DNA from: Bacillota bacterium
Lineage (GTDB): Bacteria; Bacillota; Sulfobacillia; JAJZIM01
Direction of reading: 5' to 3'
Length of the DNA: 64,000 nucleotides
NCBI GenBank assembly: GCA_021810565.1
Contig: JAJZIM010000005.1
Location: 1-64,000, forward strand
This document shows positions 49,905-58,260 of the stretch, piece after piece (position 1 is the stretch's first letter; each line of letters begins with the position of its first letter). Made by a program: the position numbers and the translations under genes. The notes under the pieces are model-generated. The model was given only the letters and a program-made list of their open reading frames with translations. It was not told the DNA's origin and did not search any database.

Positions 49905-50722
49905 ACTTCCGACTGGTGGCTTTGGACGTGGACGGAACCCTGACCGACAGCCGAGGGGAGATTCCCGCCCGGGTGCGTCAAGCGGTGGGGCGCACCGCGT
50001 CGCGAGGGGTGTCGGTGACCCTGGCCACCGGTCGGCGGCTGCGCCTGGCCCTCCCGGTGGCCCGGGAACTGGGGCTGACCGCACCCCTGGTGACCAGCGG
50101 CGGACCGCTGGTGGTGGAGCAGACGGGACGGGTGCTGTACCGGGAGCCCTTGTCCGAAGAGCAGCTGCGTCGGGCCGTGGCCTTCCTGCGCCGGCGGGGG
50201 CTGCCTCCCGTGGCGGCGGCCGGCCGAGGGCAACCGCCCGACGTGTTCTACGAGGAGGAGGGTCATCCCGCCCAGCGTTTCTTCTTGGAGCGCAACGACG
50301 GGTTCACCCGGCGGGTGGCGGACCTGACGGCCGGCGAGGTGCCCGACCCGGTGCGGGTGTTCTGCCTGGGGGAGCGGGAGGCGGTGCACCGGGCTTGGCG
50401 GGAGTTATCGGACGGCGCCTTCCGGCTGGTCCTGAACGACGATCCCCAGGGGGGCACCGCCGCCTTGGAGATCTACGCCCCGGGCGCCTCCAAGGCCTCG
50501 GGGGTGCGGGCCCTGGCCGCGCACCTGGGGGTGGCCCGGGAGGAGATCCTGGCCGTGGGCAACCAGCTAAACGACCTGGAGCTCATCGAGTTCGCCGGCT
50601 GGGGGGTGGCGGTGGGCAACGCCGTGGCCGAGCTGAAGGACCGGGCGGCGGAGGTGACCGCCTCCAGCGACGAGGCGGGGGTGGCCGTGGTGCTGGAGAA
50701 GTATCTCCTGGGCGGCGGTTAG
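49901..50722 (+). CDS. HAD-IIB (Cof-type) phosphatase
   Basis: The protein has 273 residues from ATG 49901 behind GGGGAGG. HAD motif I is A-L-D-V-D-G-T-L-T, motif II T-L-A-T-G-R-R, motif III in A-S-K-A-S-G-V-R-A-L and motif IV V-G-N-Q-L-N-D-L-E-L. The last deviates from the usual G-D-x-x-N-D, with Asn replacing the first Asp. Cof-type enzymes dephosphorylate sugar phosphates or flavin precursors in the cytoplasm. It ends the phosphatase-oxidoreductase-glycosylase string. Confidence 0.9.
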   Translation: MNFRLVALDVDGTLTDSRGEIPARVRQAVGRTASRGVSVTLATGRRLRLALPVARELGLTAPLVTSGGPLVVEQTGRVLYREPLSEEQLRRAVAFLRRRGLPPVAAAGRGQPPDVFYEEEGHPAQRFFLERNDGFTRRVADLTAGEVPDPVRVFCLGEREAVHRAWRELSDGAFRLVLNDDPQGGTAALEIYAPGASKASGVRALAAHLGVAREEILAVGNQLNDLELIEFAGWGVAVGNAVAELKDRAAEVTASSDEAGVAVVLEKYLLGGG

Positions 50723-50757
50723 CGCCGACACCCGCTAAGGCCGGCGAGTCGGCATGG

Positions 50758-50997
50758 TCACGGTTGATTTCCGGTGCGGGCATCCACCCGGCGGAGGAAA
50801 TCCTTCCATAGACGGGCGGTGCCGTAGCCGTCGTAGTAACTGAGGACGGTACGCAGGGACTGGACCCGGGTGCCAGCGGGATTCGCCAGAATCTCACGGG
50901 CCAGGTCCCGCCAATCGTCCAGGTGCCCCCGCTCCAGCACGTCCTCAACGGCGGGCACCGAATCCTCAAATCCCGGGTTAAGATGACGGTGGCGCAT
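50758..50997 (-). CDS. Small partner of the nucleotidyltransferase gene
   Basis: The protein has 79 residues from ATG 50997, behind AAGGAGG and overlapping the preceding gene by 20 nt. It is soluble and charged, with H-L-D-D-W-R-D-L-A-R-E-I and Y-Y-D-G-Y-G-T-A-R-L-W-K-D-F-L-R-R. No family is recognised. The tight coupling to an AbiEii-like nucleotidyltransferase suggests a two-gene toxin-antitoxin or defence module. Confidence 0.65.
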   Translation of the reverse strand: MRHRHLNPGFEDSVPAVEDVLERGHLDDWRDLAREILANPAGTRVQSLRTVLSYYDGYGTARLWKDFLRRVDARTGNQP

Positions 50998-51892
50998 CGG
51001 CAGGGGCCTCCTTTGGCGGCCAGCGCAGGTCCAGGGCCAAATCCAGGAGCCGTCCCCCCAAAGCGCGGCAGAACGCCTCCACGTAGGTCCAATCGGTCCA
51101 AGGCGGCTGGAGGCCTTTCCACATGGACAGGTCCGGAGGTTTTCCCGCGGCAAACTCCCTCGGCAGTGGCTGGGCCAACTGTTTAGCCAATTGCTGGGAG
51201 GTGGAGTCGGAATCGGGCGGTTGGGGGTACATCCGATCGAACGGCTCCAAGGCGGCCTCCAAGCCCGCACCGAGTTTGTCCGCCAGGGCGCAAAAATCCA
51301 GGAAGTCTCGCAGCGCGTTGCGCCGCACGATGAGCCAGCCTTTGATCCGCAACATCTCCGCCAGGGTCGGCACCACGATCCCTGCCATGATCTGGGTTTC
51401 CAAAGGGACGGAACGGACCAGCTGGCGGATACCGACCTCCACTCCCTGCAAGGAGCCCAAGATCAGGACGGGAGGCTGCACGCGGTTGGTCTGCCATCCC
51501 GCCAGTTGCTCCAGCTTTGCCAGCACCTGCGGAAACCGGGAATTAAGGTCGGTGAGCACGGAATCCACGTCTTCGGAGAAGCGATGGCCGGCGTGGAGGG
51601 CGGCGGCCGTTCCTCCCACCAGGACGCACTCGGGGAAGTGCCGCTGAATCAGCCGTTGCGTCTCCAACAGCCGTTCAAAGTCCTGCCGCCTGCCCGTGGG
51701 CGCCACGCTCTTTGCCTGCGGCTTCGGCCCGCGTTTTCCGGGGATCACCCGTAGCGGCTCCGGAGCAAGCCAGTCTCGGCCTATCTTGGTCGCACCCGGT
51801 ATTCGCCCCTGCTGCAAGAGTTGGCGGGCCCGCTTGGGCGACACCCCGAGAGCGGCGGCCACCTCCTTGGAGGTGAGCATGCTGCGATCCAT
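50978..51892 (-). CDS. HTH plus AbiEii-like nucleotidyltransferase protein
   Basis: The protein has 304 residues from ATG 51892. Residues 1-50 are an excisionase/MerR-like helix-turn-helix: S-K-E-V-A-A-A-L-G-V-S-P-K-R-A-R-Q-L-L-Q and W-L-A-P-E. From about 70 an AbiEii/DUF1814-like domain follows: C-V-L-V-G-G-T-A-A-A-L-H-A-G-H-R-F-S-E-D-V-D. Such nucleotidyltransferases act as toxins in AbiE-type phage-abortive systems. The HTH could autoregulate the promoter at 51907-51935. The fold is fairly clear, the function inferred. Confidence 0.8.
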   Translation of the reverse strand: MDRSMLTSKEVAAALGVSPKRARQLLQQGRIPGATKIGRDWLAPEPLRVIPGKRGPKPQAKSVAPTGRRQDFERLLETQRLIQRHFPECVLVGGTAAALHAGHRFSEDVDSVLTDLNSRFPQVLAKLEQLAGWQTNRVQPPVLILGSLQGVEVGIRQLVRSVPLETQIMAGIVVPTLAEMLRIKGWLIVRRNALRDFLDFCALADKLGAGLEAALEPFDRMYPQPPDSDSTSQQLAKQLAQPLPREFAAGKPPDLSMWKGLQPPWTDWTYVEAFCRALGGRLLDLALDLRWPPKEAPADAPPSS

Positions 51893-52215
51893 CCTTTCAT
51901 CGAATTATTATGCCGCTAAGGCTATAGTTTGTCAAGGCCATGTCCCGAAGGCGGCCCGGAAGGATCGAGCCAGGGCAGGGGGGCGGCACGTCCCCCGGCA
52001 ACGGCAGGAGACTCCGATGGCTTCACCGAATAATTGTCTGGCAGGGGCGCGGCAACACTACGGCTAGGCATCCGCGGCGGCGACAGGTGGCACGGGCCCC
52101 CCGGTGGGTAAAGCGAGAGCCCCTCGATGTCGAGGCGGCCGAGGCCACGGCCGACGGCGCAAGGGACCGTCTTCGGGGGACCCCACGGTCTGCAACATGA
52201 GGAGGTTTTTTGTTA
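51893..52215. other. Intergenic leader before the aminotransferase gene
   Basis: There is no gene here. The left end holds the minus-strand promoter at 51907-51935. About 250 bases of GC-rich leader precede the plus-strand aminotransferase, with several possible stems (for example GGCGGCACGTCCCCC and GGGACCGTCTTCGGGGGACC). A GGTGGCAC segment near 52086 faintly recalls a T-box core but lacks the rest. I assign no RNA family. Confidence 0.4.
51907..51935 (-). promoter_or_regulatory. Promoter of the AbiEii-like pair
   Basis: On the minus strand a consensus TTGACA (51930-51935) and CATAAT (51907-51912) are 17 nt apart, about 15 nt before the ATG at 51892, giving a very short leader. Confidence 0.7.
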
Positions 52216-53409
52216 ATGCACATGTCCCAGCGGGCGCTCAAGATCAACCCCTCCCCCACCCTGGCCCTGGACGCCAAGGCCAAGGCGCTGCGCCAAGAGG
52301 GCGTGGACGTGGTGAACTTCGGGGTGGGAGAGCCGGACTTCGACACCCCGGAGCACATCAAGGAGGCGGCCATCCGGGCCTTGCGGGAGGGGCGCACCAA
52401 GTACACGCCGGTGGCCGGCATCCCGGAGCTGCGCCGGGCCATCGTGGAGAAGCTGCACCGCGACAACGCCCTCGACTATGCCGAGGGCCAGATCGTGGTG
52501 TCCGCGGGGGCCAAGCACTCCCTGTACAACGCCTTTCAGGTCCTGGTGGACCCCGGGGACGAGGTCGTCATCCCCGCTCCCTATTGGGTGACCTACCCCG
52601 AGCAGGTCCGCCTGGCCGGCGGGATCCCGGTGTTCGTGCCCACCCGGGCCGAGGACGGCTTTCGCCTGGATCCGGCCGCGGTGGCGGAGCGGATCGGGCC
52701 CCGGACCCGGGTGATCCTGCTGAACAGCCCCTCCAACCCCACGGGGGCGGTCTATCCCCGTTCCGACCTGGCGGCCATCGGGGAGCTGGCCTTGCGCCAC
52801 GACCTGTACCTGATCTCCGACGAGATCTACGAGCACCTGGTCTACGACGGCGCGGAGCACGTGAGCGTGGCGGCCCTGGACCCCCAGCTACGGGAGCGCA
52901 CGGTGGTGATCAACGGCATGTCCAAGGCCTACGCCATGACCGGCTGGCGGGTGGGGTACGCCGCCGCCGCGGCCCCCCTAGCCAAGGCCATGACCGACCT
53001 GCAGAGCCAGTCCACCTCCAACGTCACCTCCATCGCCCAGTGGGCGGCCGTGGCGGCCTTGGCGGGGACGCAGGAGCCGCTGCGGCGCATGCAGGAGGCC
53101 TTTGCCCGGCGCCGGGAGCTGATCCTGGCGGAACTGGCCGAGCTGCCGCGGGTGCGGGTCAGCCGGCCCGGGGGGGCCTTCTACGCCTTTCCGGACCTGG
53201 GCGATTACCTGGGTCGGCGCTTCGAGGGGCGGGAGGTGGCCGAGGTCGACATGCTGGCGGAGGTCCTGCTCACGGCGGTGGGGGTGGCCGCGGTGCCGGG
53301 CAGCGGCTTCGGCGCGCCGGGCTACCTGCGCTTCTCCTACGCCTTGGGGGAGGAGGCCATCCGGGAGGGGATGCGGCGGGTGCGCGAGGTGCTGGCCCGG
53401 ATGGAATGA
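52216..53409 (+). CDS. Class I aspartate/aromatic aminotransferase
   Basis: The protein has 397 residues. ATG 52216 lies 10 nt after GGAGG; TTG 52210 and ATG 52222 are less well spaced. Fold-type I marks are V-V-N-F-G-V-G-E-P-D-F-D-T-P, Y-T-P-V-A-G-I-P-E-L-R, S-P-S-N-P-T-G-A, S-D-E-I-Y-E-H-L and the PLP lysine in S-K-A-Y-A-M-T-G-W-R. It matches the AspC/AspB subgroup common in Bacillota. It transfers the amino group of aspartate to 2-oxoglutarate. Its stop overlaps murD. Confidence 0.93.
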   Translation: MHMSQRALKINPSPTLALDAKAKALRQEGVDVVNFGVGEPDFDTPEHIKEAAIRALREGRTKYTPVAGIPELRRAIVEKLHRDNALDYAEGQIVVSAGAKHSLYNAFQVLVDPGDEVVIPAPYWVTYPEQVRLAGGIPVFVPTRAEDGFRLDPAAVAERIGPRTRVILLNSPSNPTGAVYPRSDLAAIGELALRHDLYLISDEIYEHLVYDGAEHVSVAALDPQLRERTVVINGMSKAYAMTGWRVGYAAAAAPLAKAMTDLQSQSTSNVTSIAQWAAVAALAGTQEPLRRMQEAFARRRELILAELAELPRVRVSRPGGAFYAFPDLGDYLGRRFEGREVAEVDMLAEVLLTAVGVAAVPGSGFGAPGYLRFSYALGEEAIREGMRRVREVLARME

Positions 53410-54773
53410 AGCGGGATTTTCGGGGACGGCGGGTGGCGGTGGTGGGGCTGGGGGTGAGCCACCGCGCCCTGATCCGCTTCCTCTTGGAGCGGGGCGCGTT
53501 GATCACCGCCTGCGACCGCAAGGAAGCGGGCGAGTTGGGAGAGGTGCGGTCCCAGTTGGCGGCCCGGGGCGTGCGCTTCGTCCTGGGCGCCGACTACCTG
53601 CGGGGGCTGGCGGATTGCGAGCTGGCCTTCCTCACTCCGGGCATGCCCAAGCACCTGCCGGAGGTGGAGGCGGCCCGCCGGCGCGGCGTGCCCCTCCTGG
53701 GCGAGGCGGGGCTGTTCTTGGAGTTGTGTTCCGCGCCGGTGACCGGCATCACGGGCAGCGCCGGCAAGACCACCACCACCAGCCTGGTGGCGGCCATCCT
53801 GGAGCGCGCGGGCCGACGGGTGTTCTTGGGCGGCAATATCGGCCGGCCGCTGATCGCCGAGGTGGACGCCATTCCTGCCGCGGCCGAGGCGGTGTTGGAG
53901 CTGTCCAGCTTCCAGCTCCAACTGGTGGAGACGAGCCCCCAGGTGGCCGTGCTGCTCAACGTGACCCCCAACCACCTAGACGTGCACCGGGATTTGGCGG
54001 AGTACCGGGAGGCCAAGGCCCAGATCTTCCGACGGCAGCAACCCGAGGCGGTGTTGGTGGCCAACCGGGACGATCCGGGCGCCCGGGAGCTGGCCGAAAC
54101 CGCCCCTTCCCGGGTGCTGTGGTTCACCCGGCGCGAGGAACTCGCGGAGGGAGCCTTCCTTTCGGACGGTTGGCTCCAGGTGCGTTGGGAGGGACGGGCC
54201 CAACGGCTCTTGCCCGCAGGGGAGTTGGCCCTGCCCGGGGCCCACAACCTGGAGAACGCCCTGGCGGCGGCGGGGGCCGCCGCGGCCCGCGGCGCGGGCC
54301 CGGAGGCTACGGCGGCCGTGCTGCGGGAGTTTGGGGGGGTGCCCCACCGCCTGGAGCAGGTGGCCGACTCCGAGGGGGTGCGCTGGTACAACGACTCCAT
54401 CGCCACCACCCCCGAGCGCACCCTGGCCGCCCTGGCCACCCTCCCACCGCCGCTGGTGCTCATCGCCGGGGGCTACGACAAGCACCTGGATTACGCGGTC
54501 CTGGGGCCGGCGGTGCGGCGCCAGGTGCGGGTACTGCTCCTCATCGGGCAGACGGCGGCGAAGATCGAGGCGGCGGTGCGGGGGGCCGCCGGAGGGGAAC
54601 TGCCCGTGATCCGGCGCCTGCCGGACCTGGCGGCGGCGGTGGAGGAGGCCCGCCGGCTGGCCCGACCGGGCGACACGGTGGTGTTGTCTCCGGCCAGCGC
54701 CAGCTATGACCAATTCACCGATTTTGAGCAGCGGGGCGAGCTCTTCCGGCGGCTGGTGATCGGGAGCGGCTAG
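53406..54773 (+). CDS. murD: UDP-N-acetylmuramoyl-L-alanine--D-glutamate ligase
   Basis: The protein has 455 residues from ATG 53406, overlapping the aminotransferase stop (ATGA). The N-terminal Rossmann part has V-V-G-L-G-V-S. The ATP loop is G-S-A-G-K-T-T-T-T-S, followed by N-I-G-R-P-L, E-L-S-S-F-Q-L, N-V-T-P-N-H-L-D-V-H, H-R-L-E-Q-V and Y-N-D-S-I-A-T-T-P-E. MurD adds D-glutamate to UDP-MurNAc-L-Ala in peptidoglycan synthesis. It is outside the usual mur/dcw cluster here, paired with an amino-acid transaminase. Confidence 0.93.
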   Translation: MKRDFRGRRVAVVGLGVSHRALIRFLLERGALITACDRKEAGELGEVRSQLAARGVRFVLGADYLRGLADCELAFLTPGMPKHLPEVEAARRRGVPLLGEAGLFLELCSAPVTGITGSAGKTTTTSLVAAILERAGRRVFLGGNIGRPLIAEVDAIPAAAEAVLELSSFQLQLVETSPQVAVLLNVTPNHLDVHRDLAEYREAKAQIFRRQQPEAVLVANRDDPGARELAETAPSRVLWFTRREELAEGAFLSDGWLQVRWEGRAQRLLPAGELALPGAHNLENALAAAGAAAARGAGPEATAAVLREFGGVPHRLEQVADSEGVRWYNDSIATTPERTLAALATLPPPLVLIAGGYDKHLDYAVLGPAVRRQVRVLLLIGQTAAKIEAAVRGAAGGELPVIRRLPDLAAAVEEARRLARPGDTVVLSPASASYDQFTDFEQRGELFRRLVIGSG

Positions 54774-54865
54774 CCGCGGCGCCGCAGGGTGAGCCAGGAG
54801 CCGATGCCGAAGGCGGCCAGGCCCACGGCGGGGATCACGAACACCACCCACTCGTACGGATGCAT
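54770..54865 (-). CDS. 31-residue single-helix membrane peptide
   Basis: This gene is below usual size limits. ATG 54865 follows GAGGAGGCACGCT. The product starts M-H-P-Y-E-W, runs as a hydrophobic helix (V-V-F-V-I-P-A-V-G-L-A-A-F-G-I-G) and ends L-R-R-R-G, so it should insert once with a cytoplasmic positive tail. It converges with murD, overlapping its stop by 4 nt. No family is recognised. The good ribosome site and clean amphipathic design make it a credible gene. Confidence 0.5.
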   Translation of the reverse strand: MHPYEWVVFVIPAVGLAAFGIGSWLTLRRRG

Positions 54866-54966
54866 AGCGTGCCTCCTCGGGGCGTGCTGTTTGGACCCAG
54901 CATAGCACAGGAGCGGCGGGCCGGAACTGACAAAACGGTGACGGGTTCCGCCCGCCGCCGCCCGGC

Positions 54967-54995
54967 TTGCGTCGGCGCTTTGGCCGGGTTATATT
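54967..54995 (+). promoter_or_regulatory. Promoter of leuS
   Basis: TTGCGT (54967-54972) and TATATT (54990-54995) are 17 nt apart. The leader to the leuS start is only about 50 nt, too short for a T-box. Confidence 0.7.
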
Positions 54996-55051
54996 TTAGG
55001 GGCGACCGAAGGCCTCGCGCCAAAACGGCGCGGCAGGCGGGAGGGGTGTAG

Positions 55052-57463
55052 TTGGAGGAGCGGTACCGGCCGGGGGAGCTGGAGGCCAAATGGCAACGGC
55101 GTTGGGAGGAGCAGGGCCTCTACCGTTGCGCGGTGGACGCGGCGCGCCCCAAGTTCTACTGCCTGGAGATGTTTCCCTACCCCTCGGGAAAGCTGCACAT
55201 GGGGCATGTGCGCAACTACAGCATCGGGGACGCCGTGGCCCGCTACCACCGCATGCGGGGCTTCAACGTCCTGCACCCCATGGGATGGGACGCCTTCGGC
55301 ATGCCGGCGGAGAACGCCGCCATCGCCCGGGGGGTGCATCCCGCCCGCTGGACCTGGGACAACATCGCCCGCATGCGCTCGCAGCTGAAGGAGCTGGGCC
55401 TGTCCTACGACTGGGAGCGGGAGGTGGCCACCTGCCACCCCGGCTACTACCGCTGGACCCAGTGGCTCTTTGTGCTCCTGTACCGGCGCGGCCTGGCCTA
55501 TCGCAAGCGGGCGGCCGTCAACTGGTGCCCCCGCTGCGCCACGGTGCTGGCTAACGAGCAGGCCGAGGGCGGGGTGTGCTGGCGCTGCGGCACCGAGGTG
55601 GTGCAAAAGGAGCTGGAGCAGTGGTTCTTTCGCATCACCGCCCACGCCGAGGCGCTGCGGGAGGACCTGGCCCAATTGTCCGGCTGGCCGGAGCGGGTGC
55701 GCACCATGCAGGAGAATTGGATCGGGCGCAGCGAGGGGGTGGAGCTGACCTTCCGGGTGGCGGGCACGGGGGAGGAACTGGCCGTGTTCACCACCCGCCC
55801 GGACACCCTCTACGGGGTGACCTTCTTGGCCCTGGCGCCCGAACACCCGCTGGCGGCGCGCTGCGCCGCGGCCGATCCGTCCCTGGCGGCCTTCCTGGCC
55901 CAAGCGGGCGGCGAGGGGGCGCGGGAGCGTTCTTTGGACAAGCGGGGCATGCCCCTGGGGATGCGGGCCGTGCATCCGGTCACCGGCGAGGAGGTGCCTT
56001 TGTGGGTGGCCAACTACGTGCTCACCGGCTACGGCACCGGCGCGGTGATGGGGGTGCCGGCCCACGACCAGCGGGACTTCGAGTTCGCCCGCCGTTACGG
56101 CTTGGCGATCCGGGAGGTCATCCGGGGGGAGGCGCCCCTGGGGGACGCCGCCTACACCGGCCCGGGGCGCATGATCAACTCGGGATCCTTCGACGGTATG
56201 CCCAGCGAGGAGGCTTGGGAGGCCATCGCCGATTTCCTGGAGCGGCGGGGGCTTGGCCGTCGCCAGGTCCAGTACCGGCTGCGGGACTGGCTGGTGTCCC
56301 GGCAGCGCTATTGGGGGGTGCCCATCCCCATCGTGTACTGCCCCCGCTGCGGCACGGTGCCGGTGCCGGAGGAGGCTTTGCCGGTGCTCCTGCCCGAGGA
56401 GGTGCGCTTCACGGGGGAGGGCCCGTCTCCTCTGGTTGAGGCGGCCGGGTTCGTTCAGACCACCTGTCCCTCCTGCGGCGGGCCGGCCCGGCGGGAGACG
56501 GACACCATGGACACCTTCATCTGCTCCTCCTGGTACTACTTCCGCTACGTCTCCCCCCGGGATGCGGCGCGGCCCTTCGATCGGGACGAGGCGGCCTACT
56601 GGCTGCCGGTGGACCAGTACATCGGGGGCATCGAGCACGCCGTTTTGCACCTTTTGTACTCCCGTTTCATCACCAAGGTGCTGCGCGACGAGGGCTGGAC
56701 CGATGTCGCGGAGCCCTTCCGCAACCTTTTGACCCAGGGCATGGTGATCAAGGACGGGGCCAAGATGTCCAAGTCCAAGGGCAACGTGGTGAGTCCCGAG
56801 GAGATCGTGGCGCGCCACGGCGCCGACACGGCCCGATTGTTCATCCTCTTCGCCGCGCCGCCGGAGAAGGACCTGGAGTGGAGCGACCGGGCGGTGGAGG
56901 GGGCGGCGCGCTTCCTGCAGCGGGTGTGGCGCCTGGTGCAGGGGATGAAGGACCAGCCGTCGGCGGCTACCGGCGGGGAGGAGCTCTTGCGCGCGGCCCA
57001 CCGCACCGTGCGACGGGTGAGCGAGGATGTGGAGCGGTTCTCCTTCAACACCGCCGTGGCGGCGATCATGGAGTTGGTGAACGCGGCCTACGCCTACCGG
57101 GAGGCGGGCGGTGACCGCGCCCCGGCGGTGGACCGGTCCCTGGAGCTTTTGACCTTGCTTTTGGCCCCCTTCGTTCCCCACCTGGCGGAGGAGCTGTGGG
57201 AGGCCCTGGGCCACGAGGAGAGCGTGCACCTGGCGGCGTGGCCCGCGTACGATCCGGACCTGGTGCGGGAGGCCACGGTGGAGGTGGCGGTGCAGGTGGA
57301 CGGAAAGCTGCGGGACCGGTTGCAACTGCCGCCGGGGCTGCATACCCAGGAGATGGAGCGGCGCGCCCTGGCCTCCGAGAAGGTGCGCCACGCTCTGGGC
57401 GGCAAGCCGGTGCGGCGGGTGGTGGCGGTGCCGGATCGTCTGGTGAACATCGTCACGGGATGA
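55052..57463 (+). CDS. leuS: Leucyl-tRNA synthetase
   Basis: The protein has 803 residues from TTG 55052 behind GGCGGGAGGGG. It has the class I motif H-M-G-H (in P-Y-P-S-G-K-L-H-M-G-H-V-R-N-Y) and K-M-S-K-S (in G-A-K-M-S-K-S-K-G-N). The editing domain T-T-R-P-D-T-L-Y-G-V and M-G-V-P-A-H-D-Q-R-D are present. Zinc-finger-like C-P-R-C pairs occur. Length is normal. It charges tRNA-Leu. It heads the run leuS, DUF4870, DUF123, holA. Confidence 0.98.
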   Translation: MEERYRPGELEAKWQRRWEEQGLYRCAVDAARPKFYCLEMFPYPSGKLHMGHVRNYSIGDAVARYHRMRGFNVLHPMGWDAFGMPAENAAIARGVHPARWTWDNIARMRSQLKELGLSYDWEREVATCHPGYYRWTQWLFVLLYRRGLAYRKRAAVNWCPRCATVLANEQAEGGVCWRCGTEVVQKELEQWFFRITAHAEALREDLAQLSGWPERVRTMQENWIGRSEGVELTFRVAGTGEELAVFTTRPDTLYGVTFLALAPEHPLAARCAAADPSLAAFLAQAGGEGARERSLDKRGMPLGMRAVHPVTGEEVPLWVANYVLTGYGTGAVMGVPAHDQRDFEFARRYGLAIREVIRGEAPLGDAAYTGPGRMINSGSFDGMPSEEAWEAIADFLERRGLGRRQVQYRLRDWLVSRQRYWGVPIPIVYCPRCGTVPVPEEALPVLLPEEVRFTGEGPSPLVEAAGFVQTTCPSCGGPARRETDTMDTFICSSWYYFRYVSPRDAARPFDRDEAAYWLPVDQYIGGIEHAVLHLLYSRFITKVLRDEGWTDVAEPFRNLLTQGMVIKDGAKMSKSKGNVVSPEEIVARHGADTARLFILFAAPPEKDLEWSDRAVEGAARFLQRVWRLVQGMKDQPSAATGGEELLRAAHRTVRRVSEDVERFSFNTAVAAIMELVNAAYAYREAGGDRAPAVDRSLELLTLLLAPFVPHLAEELWEALGHEESVHLAAWPAYDPDLVREATVEVAVQVDGKLRDRLQLPPGLHTQEMERRALASEKVRHALGGKPVRRVVAVPDRLVNIVTG

Positions 57464-57493
57464 GAGGGGGCGACGGACACGCGAGAGACGTCT

Positions 57494-57817
57494 TTGGGCC
57501 TGGATCCGCGCCTGGAGGCGGCGCTGTGCTACCTGTTGGGATGGGTCAGCGGGCTGATCTTCTTTTTCCTGGAGCGGCGCAGCCGCCTGGTGCGATTCCA
57601 CTCCCTGCAGGCCATCCTCTTTGGCGCGGTGCTGACGGTGGCCCACTACCTGGCCGATTTCCTGACACTGCCCCTGGCGTTGGAGGGGCTGATCGGGGTG
57701 GGCTTGACCGGGATCTGGCTGGCCATGACCGTGGTGCTGATGTACATGGCGGGGCGGGGGGAGTACTACCACCTGCCCTACCTGGGGGACCTGGCGGAGC
57801 GCAGCCTGGGCGGTTAG
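57494..57817 (+). CDS. DUF4870-type small membrane protein
   Basis: The protein has 107 residues, starting at TTG 57494 with a weak GAGAG site. Three hydrophobic helices and R-L-E-A-A-L-C-Y-L-L-G-W-V-S-G-L, then R-F-H-S-L-Q-A-I-L, match DUF4870-like (chloroplast-import Tic20-like) bacterial proteins. Function is unknown. It follows leuS by 30 nt, probably in the same transcript. Confidence 0.78.
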   Translation: MGLDPRLEAALCYLLGWVSGLIFFFLERRSRLVRFHSLQAILFGAVLTVAHYLADFLTLPLALEGLIGVGLTGIWLAMTVVLMYMAGRGEYYHLPYLGDLAERSLGG

Positions 57818-57819
57818 GC

Positions 57820-58260
57820 GTGTACAGCCTGCTCCTGTTCCTGCCGCGGGAGCGCACCATCGCCGTGGGGGCCTGGGGAGTCCGCCGCTTTGCCGCAGGC
57901 AGCTGGGTGTACACCGGGCGCGCCCGAAGAAACCTGGCGGCGCGCCTGGCCCGGCACGCCGCACGTTGCGCCGACGGAGCCAAGCGCTGCCGCTGGCACG
58001 TCGACTATCTGCGGGAGCACGCCGTGCTGCGGCGGGCGTGGTGCTTCGCCCTGGCGCCGGAGGAGGAGTGCCGGGTGGCCGCGGCCTGGCGGATCCACCC
58101 GGCGGCCCGGGAGGCTCCGGCCCGCTTCGGCGCCTCCGACTGCCGCTGCGCCGGCCACCTGGTGTATCTGGGAGAGGGGGAGGAAGTTGAACCACCGGGA
58201 GCTCTCCGCCGCCTTGCAGCAGGGGGATTATCGCTGCGTCTATCTGTTGGCGGGCCCTGA
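57820..58260 (+). CDS. DUF123 (GIY-YIG-like) protein
   Basis: The protein has 146 residues from GTG 57820. DUF123 landmarks are present: W-V-Y-T-G-R-A-R-R-N-L-A-A-R-L-A-R-H, W-H-V-D-Y-L, E-E-C-R-V-A and F-G-A-S-D-C-R-C-A-G-H-L. The family has a GIY-YIG-like nuclease core and is sometimes fused to endonuclease III, so a DNA-related role is likely but unproved. It overlaps holA by 74 nt in another frame; the last 25 residues may therefore be an extension. Confidence 0.78.
   Translation: MYSLLLFLPRERTIAVGAWGVRRFAAGSWVYTGRARRNLAARLARHAARCADGAKRCRWHVDYLREHAVLRRAWCFALAPEEECRVAAAWRIHPAAREAPARFGASDCRCAGHLVYLGEGEEVEPPGALRRLAAGGLSLRLSVGGP

Noticed and set aside
51935-51990. SRP RNA-like CCCGGAAGGATCGAGCC
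   Set aside because: The invariant GGAAGCAGC asymmetric loop is not present and the flanking helix does not form.
52075-52200. T-box-like GGTGGCAC segment before the aminotransferase gene
   Set aside because: The match to the T-box core is partial (ACGGG in place of ACCGCG) and no stem I, AGTA loop or proper terminator/antiterminator pair could be drawn.
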